DNA of 64,000 bases from Monoplex corrugatus (GCA_030674185.1 CM060312.1:61378578-61442577); one strand, 5' to 3'; counted from the first letter of the stretch, positions 11,259 to 24,623 are shown. A program made the numbers and translations. Notes: generated by a model from the letters alone, not told the origin.

Positions 11259-12929
11259 CCCACTAAGCCCACTACTTGCCACAGAAATCGCTGTTCACAC
11301 TAAGCCTACTACTAGCCACAGAAATCACTGTACACACTAAGCCACTACTAGCCACAGAAATCGCTGTACACACTAAACCCACTACTAGCCACAGAAATCA
11401 CTGTACACATTAAGCCCATTACTAGCCACAGAAATCACTGTACATACTAAGCCTACTACTAACCACAGAAATCACTGTACAACTACACTACACAGAAATC
11501 CTGTACACACTAGCCACTACTAGCCACAGAAATCGCTGTACACACTAAGCCCACTACTAGCCACAGAAATCGCTGTACACACAAGCCCATACTAGCCACA
11601 GAAATCAGTGTACACACTAAGCCACTACTAGCCACAGAAATCAGTGTACACAGTAAGACCCACTACTAGCCACAGAAATCACTGTACACACTAAGCCACT
11701 ACTAGCCACAGAAATCACTGTACACACTAAGCCACTACTAGCCACAGAAATAGCTGTACACTCTAAGCCCACTAATAGCCACAGAAATCACTGTACACTA
11801 CTAAGCCTACTACTAGCCACAGAAATCACTGTACACACTAAGCCTACTACTAGCCACAGAAATCACTGTACACCTAAGCCTACTACTAGCCACAGAAATC
11901 ACTGTACACACTAAGCCTACTAACACAAACATACCCTAAGCACATACCAGAAATCACTGTACACACTAAGCCCACTACTAGCCACAGAAATCACTGTACA
12001 CAGTAAACCCACTACTAGCCACAGAAATCACTGTACACACTAAGCCCACAACTAGCCACAGAAATCACTGTACACAGTAAACCCACTACTAGCCACAGAA
12101 ATCACTGTACACACTAAGCCCACTACTAGCCACAGAAATCACTGTACATACTAAGCCCACTACTAGCCACAGAAATCAGTGTACACAGTAAACCCACTAC
12201 TAGCCACAGAAATCAGTGTACACAGTAAACCCACTACTAGCCACAGAAATCACTGTACACACTAAGCCTACTATTGGCCACAGAAATCACTGTACACACT
12301 AAGCCCACTACTAGCCACAGAAATCAGTGTACACAGTAAACCCACTACTAGCCACAGAAATCACTGTACACACTAAACCCACTACTAGCCACAGGAATCA
12401 CTGTACACAGTAAACCCACTACTAGCCACAAAAATCACTGTACACAGTAAACCCACTACTAGCCACAGAAATCACTGTACACACTAAACCCACTACTAGC
12501 CACAGAAAGCACTGTACACACTAAACCCCCTACTAGCCACAGAAATCACTGTACACAGTAAACCCACTACTAGCCACAGAAAGCACTGTACACACTAAAC
12601 CCCCTACTAGCCACAGAAATCACTGTACACAGTAAACCCACTACTAGCCACAGAAAGCACTGTACACACTAAACCCCTACTAGCCACAGAAATCACTGTA
12701 CACAGTAAACCCACTACTAGCCACAGAAAGCACTGTACACACTAAACCCCTACTAGCCACAGAAATCACTGTACACAGTAAACCCACTACTAGCCACAAA
12801 AATCACTGTACACAGTAAACCCACTACTAGCCACAGAAATTTCTGTACACACTGCACACTAAGCCCACTATAAGCCACAGAAATGGCTGTACAACTAAGC
12901 CCGCAGCTAGCAACAGAAATCACACTGTC
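11259..12929. repeat. 37-bp minisatellite, about 45 units
   Basis: The unit is approximately CACTAAGCCCACTACTAGCC then ACAGAAATCACTGTACA. Subtypes alternate in blocks (CACTAAGCCC versus CAGTAAACCC; AAATCACTG versus AAAGCACTG), showing block amplification. Several units have single-base losses. Confidence 0.95.
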
Positions 12930-13109
12930 ATGGAGAGCCAGATCATGTGAGAAATCCCTGGTAAGGAGACCACTGCCACAGCCCTCCAGTATCAATCCCC
13001 TTGAACCACTGACACTCTAGACAGACCCCTACTTGAATTTACTTCAGGCATGAGAGCGATAGAGGAAACCAAACTTGAGGTCACCACAAGATCAGGACAT
13101 GAAGGGCCA

Positions 13110-13300
13110 CGGAATCGGGAGGGCATTTTTCACAGTACTATTGTAATTGATGATTTCATGATTGTAGGGCTGATGATCATGGTGCTATAGATTTCTGTCT
13201 TTGATTGAGACTGTGTGACAGGGCTGTTTGTTGTGCTATCACAAGGTATCCTACATGACATCAACCAGGCCCAGGAGATGTAGAATCCTGCAGTGTTGGT
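13110..13300. repeat. dispersed repeat pair, member 1
   Basis: It shares GATCATGGTGCTA, GATTGAGACTGTGT, GGGCTGT and ATCAACCAGGCCCA in the same order with 58090-58260. The family is unknown. Confidence 0.6.
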
Positions 13301-13540
13301 CTAGAAATTTAATGGCACGTCCATAAAGTGGATGGAGCTACCATGGGGTCCTGGCCTTTTCAACAAGCCTGTAATACACTCAACTCTGGGTATAAAGCTG
13401 GTCCGGCTTGAAAAAGCCCACTGTTGATATTTTTGATGGAGGTTTCAACCCAAATTTTTCAGTCAGTAATCCAATTCACTAACTGGTTCATCACATTGAC
13501 TGTAAGGAGTCATGTGGATTGTGTTTGTACTATACTGTAC

Positions 13541-13590
13541 CACACCACACCACACCACACCACACCACACCACACCACACCACACCATCC
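13541..13590. repeat. (CACAC) pentamer array
   Basis: About ten copies of CACAC arranged as CCACA. Confidence 0.95.
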
Positions 13591-13828
13591 CACATTACAT
13601 CATATCTCATCCCGTCACCGCACCACATCAATATACCGCAATATCACATCATACTGCACTATACTATATTTTTCGTCAGACAAGACATTCTTTATTCTTT
13701 CAGATAGGTGGGTGATGATTCTGTCAAAAGAAATTTAAACTTTGAACTGTGTGTCAAAGGAATGAGGAATGATGATGCATGTTGTATGTTTTTAAAGAAT
13801 CTTGCATAGCTGTTTTGATGAATTACAA

Positions 13829-13914
13829 AATGGTTTGTTTTTTGCCCAAATCATATGATAGGTTTGGTTTTTGCCCAAATCATATGATAGGTTTGGTTTT
13901 TGCCCAAGTCATGT
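13829..13914. repeat. 29-bp tandem repeat, 3 units
   Basis: The unit is TTTTTGCCCAAATCATATGA then TAGGTTTGG. Confidence 0.9.
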
Positions 13915-14139
13915 GCCAATTGATATGAAGCATGAAGAAATAACCCTTTTTTTATGTTTGTTTGTTTGGCTATATATATATGATTGGATCAGCAAACTAA
14001 TGATCTTTTTCTTTGAATGTATAATTATGCTGTATGTTCATTTGATCTTATTAATGAATGAATGTGATATAATTCCATTACAGTTCTGTCTTTGGGTTAA
14101 AACCATAACGAAAAGTGATTTAATAATAAATAATCAAAC

Positions 14140-14500
14140 ATGATTATATGGTAAAACATTTTTGAGGAAAAGCATTTTGAAAGTGTTGACAAAGTTTATT
14201 GCTAAATAATTTAACACAATCATGTTCTACGTATTTATGACTGAAACTCTGTTGAAAGTGATTACATAGCGTAGTGCTAAAGAATTTAGCTTAAACATAC
14301 TGCATATTTACATAATTTATTGCTAAATAATTAACACAATCATGTGCTATGTATTTATGATTGGAACTCTGTTGAAAGTGATTACATAACATAATGCTAA
14401 AGAATTTAGCTTAATTACACGCTATGTATTTATGAGTAAAAGTATAATGAAAGTAATTACATAGTATACTGCTGAATATTCTAACACTAGTTATGAGCTA
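14140..14500. repeat. degenerate ~100-130-bp tandem repeat
   Basis: About three to four diverged units contain TTATTGCTAAATAATTTAAC, ACAATCATGTTCTACGTATT and GTTGAAAGTGATTACATAG. A short relative recurs at 15085-15150. Confidence 0.75.
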
Positions 14501-14754
14501 AGATGTTACATTACTGTTACTAATATTAGTCTTCGCTCTTTCTCCTCTGTCTTCTCCATCCAACTGTCTGTACTGCACTCTTATGATCAGTTGTGTGAAG
14601 AAGTGGTATTTGTGTATCGTTGATGGGTCTGTTTGCAAGCTTTACAATCAGTGCATGTGTGTTTGCCAGCACTTGTCTCTGTGTGGGGGGTTGTGTCTGT
14701 GTGTGCATACATGCATACATATATATATATATGTTTGCATGAGTACATACCTAC

Positions 14755-14794
14755 ATGTGTGTGTGTATGCATGTGTGTGTGTGTAGGTGTGCGT

Positions 14795-14830
<36 letters not shown>

Positions 14831-14835
14831 GTGTT
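14755..14835. repeat. (TG)n microsatellite
   Basis: A TG tract with TGCATG and AGGTGTGCG interruptions. A short (AT)n lies at 14719-14732. Confidence 0.93.
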
Positions 14836-15153
14836 TTTGTGTGAATTTGCATTCATATAGAAACTTGTTTTCGTATCATACATAAACAGTACTATTGTTT
14901 TCTGTTCTCGTTCTGTATCATATCATAGTCATACAATTCATATATGTTGACTCGTTTGTTTACACATTAACTTTGTTAAGTGCAAAACACGTAGAAGCTT
15001 GTTTTTCAGGATGTTGTGCTATATAAATCTTTATTGTTATTTTCAAATGGTGGTGATTAAAACAGTAATGAAAGCGTTTCACATATTAGAATATTGCTAA
15101 ATGATTTAACACAGTACGTAATGGAATATTGCTAAATGATTTAATACAGTTAT

Positions 15154-15337
<184 letters not shown>

Positions 15338-16004
15338 ACACATTATATTACTAAACAAGTCTAATGCAAGTGAATACCCGGTACATTGCTAAATATTTAA
15401 CTGGAAATATTGCTGAAATAGCCACCAGTATCCAGATTTGTGCCATTAAAAAGTTGTGATTTAGGCTGGAAACCTTGAGTTGTAGGCCCTGTGTTGATAG
15501 TGTGTGTGAGGGGGGAGGGAGAGAGGGAAAGGGACATGATGGTTGTTCAGTGTTTGTAGTGAATGGACAGATTTTTGTGTTAAAGAATAAATGAAATAAA
15601 AGAAAATGGTCATCAGTAACACCAGTTTTTTTTTCCCCAAAGAAATAAAAAGTGACCGCAAGTTTATTTGTGCTCAGATCTTTCAGGATGGTTTGTCACT
15701 AATGCTCGAGTCGAAGAAATGTTGGCGTACTTCTTCTGACACAATCAATGATTGGTAACAGTAGACTTTTGAACATATATTCCAGCCATATTGTTATTTA
15801 ATGATTACTACTTGCACTATTTCTAATACAGTCAGCAATTGATTGGCATAGACTTTGAGCATATATTCCAGCGGTATTGTTGTGTGATAATTACTACAAT
15901 ATTATTGCAGAAGACACACATGCGCATATGCTGCTGTTTTGTGTTTCCAGAATTACATGAAAAATTGGTGTTTGTGCATCTGAAATTGAAATATTTATTA
16001 TTGA

Positions 16005-16197
16005 TTTACTCTTTGACTCCCGCACCCTGTCCACCAGTGTCCTGCATTTTCAACCATGTTAGCAAAGCAAAAACTTAACCATTTGACTCCCTCACCTTAT
16101 CCACCAACTTCCTGGAGGAAGCTGGTGGATACGGTGAGAGAGTCAAAGAGTTAAGTTCTTGCTGTTGGTGGATAGGATGTGGTAGTCAAAAGGTTAA
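16005..16197 (+). mobile_element. TTAA foldback element, copy 5
   Basis: 193 bp. The left end has decayed to TTTACTCTTTGACTCCC; the right end GTCAAAAGGTTAA is intact. The central hairpin is CTTCCTGGAGGAAG. Confidence 0.85.
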
Positions 16198-16379
16198 TGC
16201 ATAGAGAGTTTATTTGTGATGTTAGAGTTCTTCTTTGGAAGGCTTCTAATAAAAAGAATGACAGTCACTTTGTGTTCAGTTTTTGTTGTGTTATTGATAA
16301 TACATTTTCTGCAGCTGTTGTGATTATGGCTCATGGAATTTTCTTTCAGGGCAGTGGGCAGTTTTGTCAAGGATTAGAC

Positions 16380-16391
16380 ATGTGTGTTGTG

Positions 16392-16458
<67 letters not shown>
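16380..16458. repeat. (TG)n microsatellite
   Basis: TG tract with a TGGTG interruption. Confidence 0.95.
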
Positions 16459-16461
<3 letters not shown>

Positions 16462-16795
16462 TGATCTGTATATGTTTCACACTGCATGCCTTTGCATCTG
16501 TGTATTTGACAATCCATGGTTTGCAGATGTCACACTTTAGTTTTGTAAATCAAAAGGACTGCTTGTGTTAAAGCAGTGAGACACTGAAAAGCTCAAAAAT
16601 GGACTGAGAACTCATATTTGATTCACAAAACCCTTGCATCTGTCTCGTTTTATGGATTGAATGCACGCTCTCATTCCATTTTCATGTATTTCTGGGTTTT
16701 GCCTTTGCTTTCATGTAAAATGTCACAATAATGGGTTGCTTCTCAAGGTAGTAGATTTGAGTAAGGATCAGTTACAGCATTATTCCAGAATGTGT

Positions 16796-16988
16796 TTAAC
16801 CCTTTGACTCCTGCACCCTGTCCACCATCATCCTGCATTGTCAACCATGCTAATGATGCAAAAACTTAACCCTTTGACTCCCTCACCCTGTCCACCAGCT
16901 TCCAGCTGGAAGCTGGTGGATAGGGTGAGGGAGTCAAAGGGTTAAGTTTTTGCAGTTGATGGATAGAGTGTTGTAGTCAAAGGGTTAA
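16796..16988 (+). mobile_element. TTAA foldback element, copy 6 (best preserved)
   Basis: 193 bp with perfect TTAA at both ends. The central hairpin, itself TTAA-bounded, pairs almost without mismatch: CTTAACCCTTTGACTCCC against GGGAGTCAAAGGGTTAAG around AGCTTCCAGCTGGAAGCT. It is a useful reference copy. Confidence 0.9.
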
Positions 16989-17231
16989 ACTGCCTTGTCT
17001 TGTGCAATTTAGAACTCTACATGTGCAACTTCCTGATTTACATGTGCAAAATACTGTGTCAGTCCAGTTTGAATAACTCTTTGTTTGCTCCATGGTCTCA
17101 ATTTAACTGTTACTGTCCAGTCAATTGCTGTGGTCAGCGTGATCCCAGTTTGACTGTACAAACGGACAAAAACTGTTTAATTATGATCTCAGCCTGGGTG
17201 TTATATTTGTTCAGTTGACGGAATTTTTAAT

Positions 17232-17680
17232 GTGATCCCAGTCCAACTTAACAGTTTTGCATGTCTCGTTTGTCATGAAGTGGTGATCCCAGTCCAACTT
17301 ACAGTTTTGCATGTCTCGTTTGTCATGAAGTGGTGATCCCAGTTTAAGTTACAGTTTTGCATGTCTCGTTTGTCATGAAGTGGTGATCCCAGTTTAAGTT
17401 ACAGTTTTGCATGTCTCGTTTGTCATGAAGTGGTGATTCCGGTTTAAGTTACAGTTTTGCATGTCTCATTTGTCATGAAGTGGTGATCCCAGTTTAAGTT
17501 ACAGTTTTGCATGTCTCATTTGTCATGAAGTGGTGATTCCGGTTTAAGTTAGTTTTGCATGTCTCGTTTGTCATGAAGTGGTGATTCCGGTTTAAGTTAC
17601 AGTTTTGCATGTCTCGATTGTCATGAAGTGGTGATTCCGGTTTAAGTTACAGTTTTGCATGTCTCGTTTGTCATGAAGTG
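17232..17680. repeat. 50-bp minisatellite, about 9 units
   Basis: The unit is GTGATCCCAGTTTAAGTTAC, then AGTTTTGCATGTCTCGTTTG and TCATGAAGTG. The units are nearly identical. Confidence 0.95.
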
Positions 17681-17796
17681 TGACCTATTTTGCCCAGTGT
17701 GGTTGCAACTAAACTGTTGCTATTGTCCAATTTGACACTGGCTCTCTCCTAAAAAATTAAACTGTTGCTTTTGTCCAACTTGACAGTGGCTGTCTC

Positions 17797-17987
17797 TTAA
17801 CCCTTCGACTCCCTCACTCTATCCACCAGCATCCTTCATTGTTAACCGTGCCAGCAAAGTAAAATCCTAACCCTTTGACTCTCTCACCCTATCCACCAGC
17901 TTCCTGAAGGAAGCTGGTGGATAGGGTGAAAGAGTCTAAGGGTTAAGTTTTTGCAGCAGTTGCATAGGTGCGGAGTCATAGGGTTAA
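17797..17987 (+). mobile_element. TTAA foldback element, copy 7
   Basis: 191 bp with TTAA at both ends. The central hairpin is intact (CTTCCTGAAGGAAG). The right arm has small deletions. Confidence 0.85.
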
Positions 17988-18373
17988 CTTGCTCAGTGTG
18001 GCATTTCATAGCCTCCAGGTCCAAAGGGTATGCGTATCTGGGATGAAAAGTTGGTCCCTCAACATACCGTATGTGCAGAAGTCTCTGTATCAAGTGAAGG
18101 ATATATAATTTTTTCTTTTTTTTTCTTCTGTCATTTGGCATCGTATGTGTAGCAGTAGAAATTGATGTGTGGTTGTTGATGTAGTGGTTTTTTTATTGTT
18201 GTTTTGTTTTGTGTTCTTGGTGTTTTACACAATGTGTGTTTTGTGGTCCATCTCTTTGGTCACTGTAGTAGGGATTGACATGTGTGTGCTTTGCGTGTGT
18301 CCACTGTGTCTGTCATTTACGCTTTTGTGAAGTGCTTAGGGCTGTTGGGAGGTGAGGCACTGTAAAGTAATCC

Positions 18374-18544
18374 TTAACTCTTTGACTCCCGCACCTTATC
18401 TGCTAACTGCAACAACTTAACCCATTGATTCCCTAGGAAGCTGGTGGATAGGGTGAGGGAATCAATGGGTCAGGTTTTTGCTTTGCTATCATACCTGACA
18501 ATGCAGGATGCTGGTGGACAGGGTGCGGAGAGTCAAAGGGTTAA
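18374..18544 (-). mobile_element. TTAA foldback element, copy 8 (inverted)
   Basis: 171 bp with TTAA at both ends. The long arm, with TATCATACCTGACAATGC, is on the right. One side of the central stem is shortened. An (ATT)n tract starts directly at the right TTAA. Confidence 0.85.
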
Positions 18545-18549
18545 ATATG

Positions 18550-18551
18550 AC

Positions 18552-18594
<43 letters not shown>

Positions 18595-18695
18595 TTATCA
18601 TTATTATTATTCTTGTTGTGTTATCATTTTTGATATTATCATTGTCATTATTTGTATTATTATTATTTTCATTATTATTGTTATATCATCATTAT
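18550..18695. repeat. (ATT)n repeat
   Basis: An ATT array starting at the right TTAA of a foldback element. Confidence 0.93.
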
Positions 18696-18984
18696 TATTA
18701 AGGGTAAAAGTTTTTGTCACAGGATTTCTTCACCTGTTCCTCTGTACCTTTTATTCACGTCTGCACCATTTATTTACATGCATGCTCCAGATTCAGATTG
18801 TTGTTAGCATGGTAATGATAGAGTTTTGCAGCTGTAGATTAATGTCCCTTCATTTCCAAAAACTGTATCTCAAAAGGTGAAGGTGTGAGGTACCTGTTTA
18901 GAGCTGGGTGGAGAAGAGTTCACATAAACTGTACGCTGGATATTGCATAGCTTGGCGCTCCAGAGTGGAACGCTTGTTGTCAGA

Positions 18985-19645
18985 TTAGAAAGTGTGAGGT
19001 TTGCCACTTTGCCATCCTAGCCTCGGTGTGCTATAGGGAGAGATTTGCCACTTTGCCATCTAAGCCTCAGTGTTACAGCAGGTTTACTACCTTATGCCAT
19101 CTTAGCCTCAGTGTGATGGTAGGAGGTTTGCCATCAGCCTTAGGAGGTTTGCCACTTTGCCATCAGCCTAGCCTCAGTGCCATAGCATATTTGCCACATT
19201 GCTGTCCTAGCCTCAGTTTGCCACTTTGCCATCCTAGCCTCAGTGTGGTATGGAAAGGTTTTGACACTTTGCCATCCTAGCCTTGGTGAGACCCTTTGCC
19301 ATCTTAGCCTCAGTGTTACAGCAGGTTTGCTGCCTTTTGCCATCTTAGCCGCAGTGCGAAGGCAAGAGGTTTGCCACTTTGCCATCAACCTAGGCTCAGT
19401 GCTATAGAAGGTTTGCCACATAGCCAACCTAGCCTCAGTTTGCCACTTTGCAATCCCAGCCTCAGTGTGATGGCTGGAAGATTTGTCACTTTGCCATCCT
19501 AGCCTCATTGTTATATCAGGAGGTTTGCCACTTTGCCATCTTAGCCTCAGGCTGGTATGGGAAGGTTTTGCCACTTTGCCATCCTAGCTTTGGTGAGACA
19601 CTTTGCCACCCTAGCCCCAGTGTGAAGGGGAGAAGTTTTGTCACT
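18985..19645. repeat. irregular minisatellite (GCCACTTTGCCATCCTAGCC units)
   Basis: Units of about 35-45 bp are built on TTTGCCACTTTGCCATC and TAGCCTCAGTGTGA with variable linkers. ORFs on either strand here are repeat artefacts. Confidence 0.9.
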
Positions 19646-19667
19646 TACGATCATAGACTCATTGTGA

Positions 19668-19826
19668 AGGCAATTAATTGCATGGTGCATTCTATTGTGG
19701 CCAATTAATTGCAGGGTGCATTCTACTGTGGCCAATTAATTGCATGGTGCATTCTACTGTGGCCAGTTAATTGCATGGTGCATTCTACTGTGGCCAGTTA
19801 ATTGCATGGTGCGTTCTACTGTGGCC
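19668..19826. repeat. 31-bp tandem repeat, 5 units
   Basis: The unit is AATTAATTGCATGGTGCATT then CTACTGTGGCC. It directly follows the previous minisatellite. Confidence 0.95.
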
Positions 19827-19914
19827 AACTTTAGATTGATCCTTTTCAGTTTGCGCATGTTAATACTATTCATATTCATTCATATTCTTATATTCATATT
19901 CATTTTTTTTTGTC

Positions 19915-20075
19915 ACAGTGGAATTACCATGTGAAACTCGGGCTGCTCTCCCCTTTGAGAGCACGTCCTGCATTGCAGCGCCACTTTTTTGTTTGTTTCT
20001 TTGTTTTTTGACCTAGGCTTCGGAAGGGCAAGACGGCTAACTGGTTGAAACTTTGTAATATTACGCTGCGTTGTG
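19915..20075 (+). repeat. SINE-like fragment
   Basis: GTGGAATTACCATGTGAAAC, GGGCTGCTCTCCCC and GCGCCAC, followed by a T-rich stretch and GACCTAGGCTTCGGAAGGGC. The wording resembles the long SINEs at 37.3 and 47 kb (CAAGACTTCAGACAGGCAAG). The assignment is by motif resemblance only. Confidence 0.4.
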
Positions 20076-20324
20076 GATCCACATTTCATGTAACCAATGT
20101 AACATAATGTCCAGTCTTCCAAGTATGTAATATAAACCCTTATATCAACATTCATTCACTTGTGTCATCCAAACAGAAATATTTGTTGGTTGCGAGAATG
20201 TTTTTACAAGTGATGCCAGTGAGTTGTGGACATAAACATACACAGTGCCAAGACATTCACATTTATATTGGATCTGTTTTAGTGTGTGAGTACAGGGATG
20301 GGGTTGTAGTTGTACAGTCTCTGA

Positions 20325-20379
20325 TTCACACACACACCACACACACACACACACACACAACACATATGCACACGCACAC

Positions 20380-20439
<60 letters not shown>

Positions 20440-20545
20440 TTATACACACACGCACACACACAGACACACACACACACAGACACACACACACACACACACA
20501 CAAACAAACACACACATTCAAACACACACACTCACACACATACAC
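20325..20545. repeat. (CA)n microsatellite
   Basis: Imperfect CA tract; the ORFs across it are artefacts. Confidence 0.97.
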
Positions 20546-21545
20546 CAGGACTTAAAACGTTCTGCGTCTGGATGGAATTCTGCGATTTCGGTTTGTAAAA
20601 AAAAAAAAAAAAAAGCATCCGTGATTGGCTTGCAAGTGTTCATAGCAACGGCGCGCAAGTTATGTGCCCCTGAGTTTTTTGCCCTGTCCGACCACTCACA
20701 CATTTCAGTTTTTTTTTCCTCCTGTTTAAGCACCGAATACACACCACACAACAATAAAGAAACATAGTTACTAGAAAAAGTCAAAACAAACACAACCTGT
20801 CAGCTTGTGCTTTTTAGTTCATTCACACTAAACAGAAAAGAAACATGAACATTTGCTAGTTGCAATATTTAGGGTGCATTTAAACAAAGAACATGAACAG
20901 TTTGTGTCAAATCTTTGTGTTACCAGTCAACGTACTATTTGATGTTTATTAATGGAGCAGTTTAACAAAGATTCTGAATATGTTTTAGTTGAGTCATGGT
21001 TTTTTTTTTCATTTATTATTTTTGTCTCAGTTATTTTGTTTTAATTCAAATTGGCATGAAAATGCCACATGTAAAAGTGAGTGAATACAAATCAAAGAAA
21101 TTCCTTTGCCTAGCAAGAATTTTGCAGTGTCCTATTACAGGTAATTAAAACAAGGCATACAGATGGCTTTTCTGCCTCGCTGTCCTTGTTCCTGTTCAAA
21201 TTCTAACCCTGTGGATACTAAGCAGATAACCTGAGGAGTGTTCTGAGCTTACTGTTTTTGTACTTTGTATCTGCTTCTATGCTAGCTGAATGGGTAGCGC
21301 AAACTGTGTTAGATTTGAGAAGTTCTATACAACATGGGAGATAAGAGTTACGTCCTTTGATTAGATAACCTGTTAGTTTTCTTTTTTTTTTTTTTTTTTT
21401 TTTTTTTCTTTTTCAATGTTACAATTGGAACTCAGTCTCAAGGATGAAATTGGTCATCTGTAGCACCTCCACAGAACCTGTACAGCTTTTCCAACAGGTT
21501 CAGAGGTATCAGCCAGATGTCCTCCCTCAGCGGTTAGTAGTCCCT

Positions 21546-21713
21546 GCAGTTGTGAAGGATGTGTCTTGTTCTTGCAGTTGTGAAGGATGTGTCTTGTTCT
21601 TGCAGTTGGGAAGGATGTGTCTTGTTCTTGCAGTTGTGAAGGATGTGTCTTGTTCTTGCAGTTGGGAAGGATGTGTCTTGTTCTTGCAGTTGGGAAGGAT
21701 GTGTTCTGTTGTT
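21546..21713. repeat. 28-bp tandem repeat, 6 units
   Basis: The unit is GCAGTTGTGAAGGATGTGTC then TTGTTCTT. 28 bp is not a multiple of three, so the ORFs over it are artefacts. Confidence 0.95.
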
Positions 21714-21829
21714 TGTTGCAAACAAGATGTATTCTTCTGAGTTCAAGCTCTGTTTAAATTGTGCTTATTTGAAAATGTACTTGACAGTTTAGAGTTAGAG
21801 AGAAAGTGTGTGTGTGTGTGTGTGTGTGT

Positions 21830-24578
21830 GTGCTTGCATGCATAAGAGACAGTTTCATGATGTGAAGGTACTTTATTGTTTTCATGGAATTTTTGTTAAC
21901 TACACAGACAAATTTATGGAATTCTGAAGGCAATTTATTATATCCTCAAAGAGGAATTAGTGCCACCTTAGTCTAGTGGTGCCATTTATGATAATGTGAG
22001 TGATATTTTGTTTATGACATCTGTAAATTTTTAATTCGTTATATAATTTGTGAGTAGAATTCATCAATGAAATATATTAAAATCATGAAACCCTATGCTT
22101 TCCAGGAATCCCTTTCCTACTTTGTGATTTATTCCCCTTCAGCATCTGCAGTTATCATTCGTTGAAGGCACAAACAGCCTTGTTGAATGCACTGTGCTGA
22201 AAGGTTTCAAAGTTTACTGTATTGTTTATATTCATATGCTCTTTCACCATTGTTTTTGTATGTTTAAAGCACAGCTGCTTGCCTCTTTTTTCCTAGTCCG
22301 AATGAATGAAATCCTTTCAGCTGTACAGAATAGGTAAACTTTTCCTTAAGTGGAACATTAATGGGACATATGGTGTAATAAAGTAGTAATGGGGCATTTT
22401 GTCATGGTTGTGCTTGCAGAATAAATGTGACATCTTTCAAAACTAGGTATAGCCTTCAACTTGTGTTTTAACGATTGAAAAGTGTTGGTCGTTTCGAAAC
22501 TTGATCATTTAACAAGATCAGCAGCGCATGTGTACCTGACATGCTAGTCGACAGTGACTAGGTATAATGCTTAATGTGACATCCATGTTATCATTCTGTC
22601 TTCCTTTTTGATCACTCTTTGTTTTCTTTTTTTGATAAACTCCTATCATATCAGAATATCTGTGTTATCATTCTGTCTGTTTTTTGGATAAACTCGTCAT
22701 ATTAATTGTGACATGACCAGACAGCTGAACATGCACTGCAGCGATGTCGCCTCTGTCAAGTGGAGCGACAGAATACATGGTTGTGTGCAACTTCTGTGGC
22801 CACCAAGCTCCAGGTAGCTAACAGGAACTGGATAAAATGGCCGCATTCATTGCCATATGTGGCCTGATCATGTAGATGGCAAACAAAAGAAGGGAGATGA
22901 ATAATTTTTACGTCAAGGTTACCACCGTTTTTTTGTCTTCTGTTTGTCAAAAAAGGTGGTCATACTGTTTATGTAATTTTGCTCGTATTTGTTTATATAA
23001 TTTTGCAGACTGTACTGGTGGGATAGCACTGTTCATTCAGCACTTAGGATTTGAGTGAAATCAACTTTTGTTGTGATTGAATTTTTTTCAGCAGCCATGT
23101 ACATGTAAACAGATTTAGAATATTACTTTAATTGTTTCTCCAAATTGCTGCTTAACGGTCTTAACGGGTGATTTTTTCTTTTCCAAATATGAACATTATA
23201 TTATTTAATTTGATAAATCTAACTAATGTATCGAATAAATGCTGCTTTCCTTTGCATAATTTTTTTTTATTATTCTTATTTGTTGGTGTGAATGCCAGTA
23301 CATGCATGTTATGTAAGAGAGTCTTGATAGAAACAGTGCATTCACACACTTTATTTTTACCACATTTTTTCAGTTTCCAGAAAGTTTTAATCACACCATT
23401 ACATTCATGATTTCATACACATAAAATTTAAACTTTTATGTAAAATTGAATACGCAATCAAAACTGACAATGATACAAATTATTTATCTTGCACAAGATT
23501 TTCAGTCATACATGCAGTACGAGCACACACAAATATAACAACAGATCGTACAACTTTGCTTTTCACTTGTTCTTCACACACCTGTTCGTAAAATTCTCGA
23601 ATGTTAAAAAAGACAACAACAACAACAACAAATTTGAACCTGACTGCCTAGAAAGAAAAAAAAAGACCTGTGCAGTAACATATATATGCAAACAATGACC
23701 ACAGCTGTGTTGGATTCACTGGAATAAAAAACGAAAAACGAAAAAAAAATGACAAAACATTGCTGCACTGATTCGACAATTTGAAGTTCATTTGTGTAAA
23801 ATACATACGCTAATGTGGTGTTGAAGAAAAATATTAAGGTGCGAGATTGTTTAATTTTTTCCTGATCCCTGTTAATTTTTTCCATACCCCCCTCATTAGT
23901 GATGACAGGATTTTTCCAAATTTTTGTATGTTGAGTATCATTACTATTACAGCCTGTAAAAACAAGCAAACCTTGATTTACTACTCACACATTTATGTGT
24001 GTGCGGGTTTTCCAGATCCCATCATAGAAAAAAAGTCACATTTCTGCTTTTAATGTATTTCACATTTCTAGAGTTGTCATTTCATTAAATCTTTGCAGCA
24101 TCTTTTGTTGTGTTGGCTTATTTGTTTGTAAGTATTGTTATTGGGGTTTTTTTTTCAAGCTTTTGACAAAAAAACAAATAGATGGACCCTGACTGAGCTT
24201 AAGAGGTATGACACTGCACCAACAGCAGGTTTTCCTGGCAAACACGAACTAAATGTAGACACCACACTGGATCAAAGGCAGGCTTTCCTAGCAGAATGTG
24301 TACCAACACAGCTAACCTTTCTGTCTAGTAGATGGGAATAAAGACAATGTATCGTATAACACAAAACCACACTTTTTGGTCTCATTTACAGAACATGCCA
24401 CAAAAAAGGTTGAACAATATGCAAGTAGAATGAATGTGTTCCAATCAGGTGTGTGTACATGAGTATTTTTCTTTATTTTACAGAATGGTATTCAAAATTT
24501 GTTTCAAAAGCCATGAATATCTAACATACTCACAGTGTACTGCACATAGAATGAGATACACTATTACAAAAATAACAC

Positions 24579-24580
<2 letters not shown>
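21830..24580. other. AT-rich stretch without recognised gene
   Basis: Only short ORFs and no family motif. 24150-24345 has a more even base composition and an 68-codon plus-strand frame (TLTELKRYDTAPTAGFPGKH), but no splice or homology support. Confidence 0.4.

Positions 24581-24622
<42 letters not shown>
24581..24622. repeat. (CA)n microsatellite
   Basis: About 19 CA units. Confidence 0.95.

Positions 24623-24623
<1 letters not shown>

Noticed and set aside
11259..12929. Possible CRISPR-like array (regular repeats)
   Set aside because: Units are directly tandem with no unique spacers, in a eukaryotic genome; it is a minisatellite.
19140..19574. 144-codon minus-strand ORF
   Set aside because: It runs through an irregular minisatellite; the periodic peptide simply mirrors the tandem units.
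20162..20767. 201-codon ORF on the plus strand
   Set aside because: More than half is CA repeat and a poly-A run; no domain is recognisable.
23604..23969. 121-codon minus-strand ORF
   Set aside because: It is phenylalanine- and cysteine-rich from T-rich and (AAC)n DNA, with no motif.
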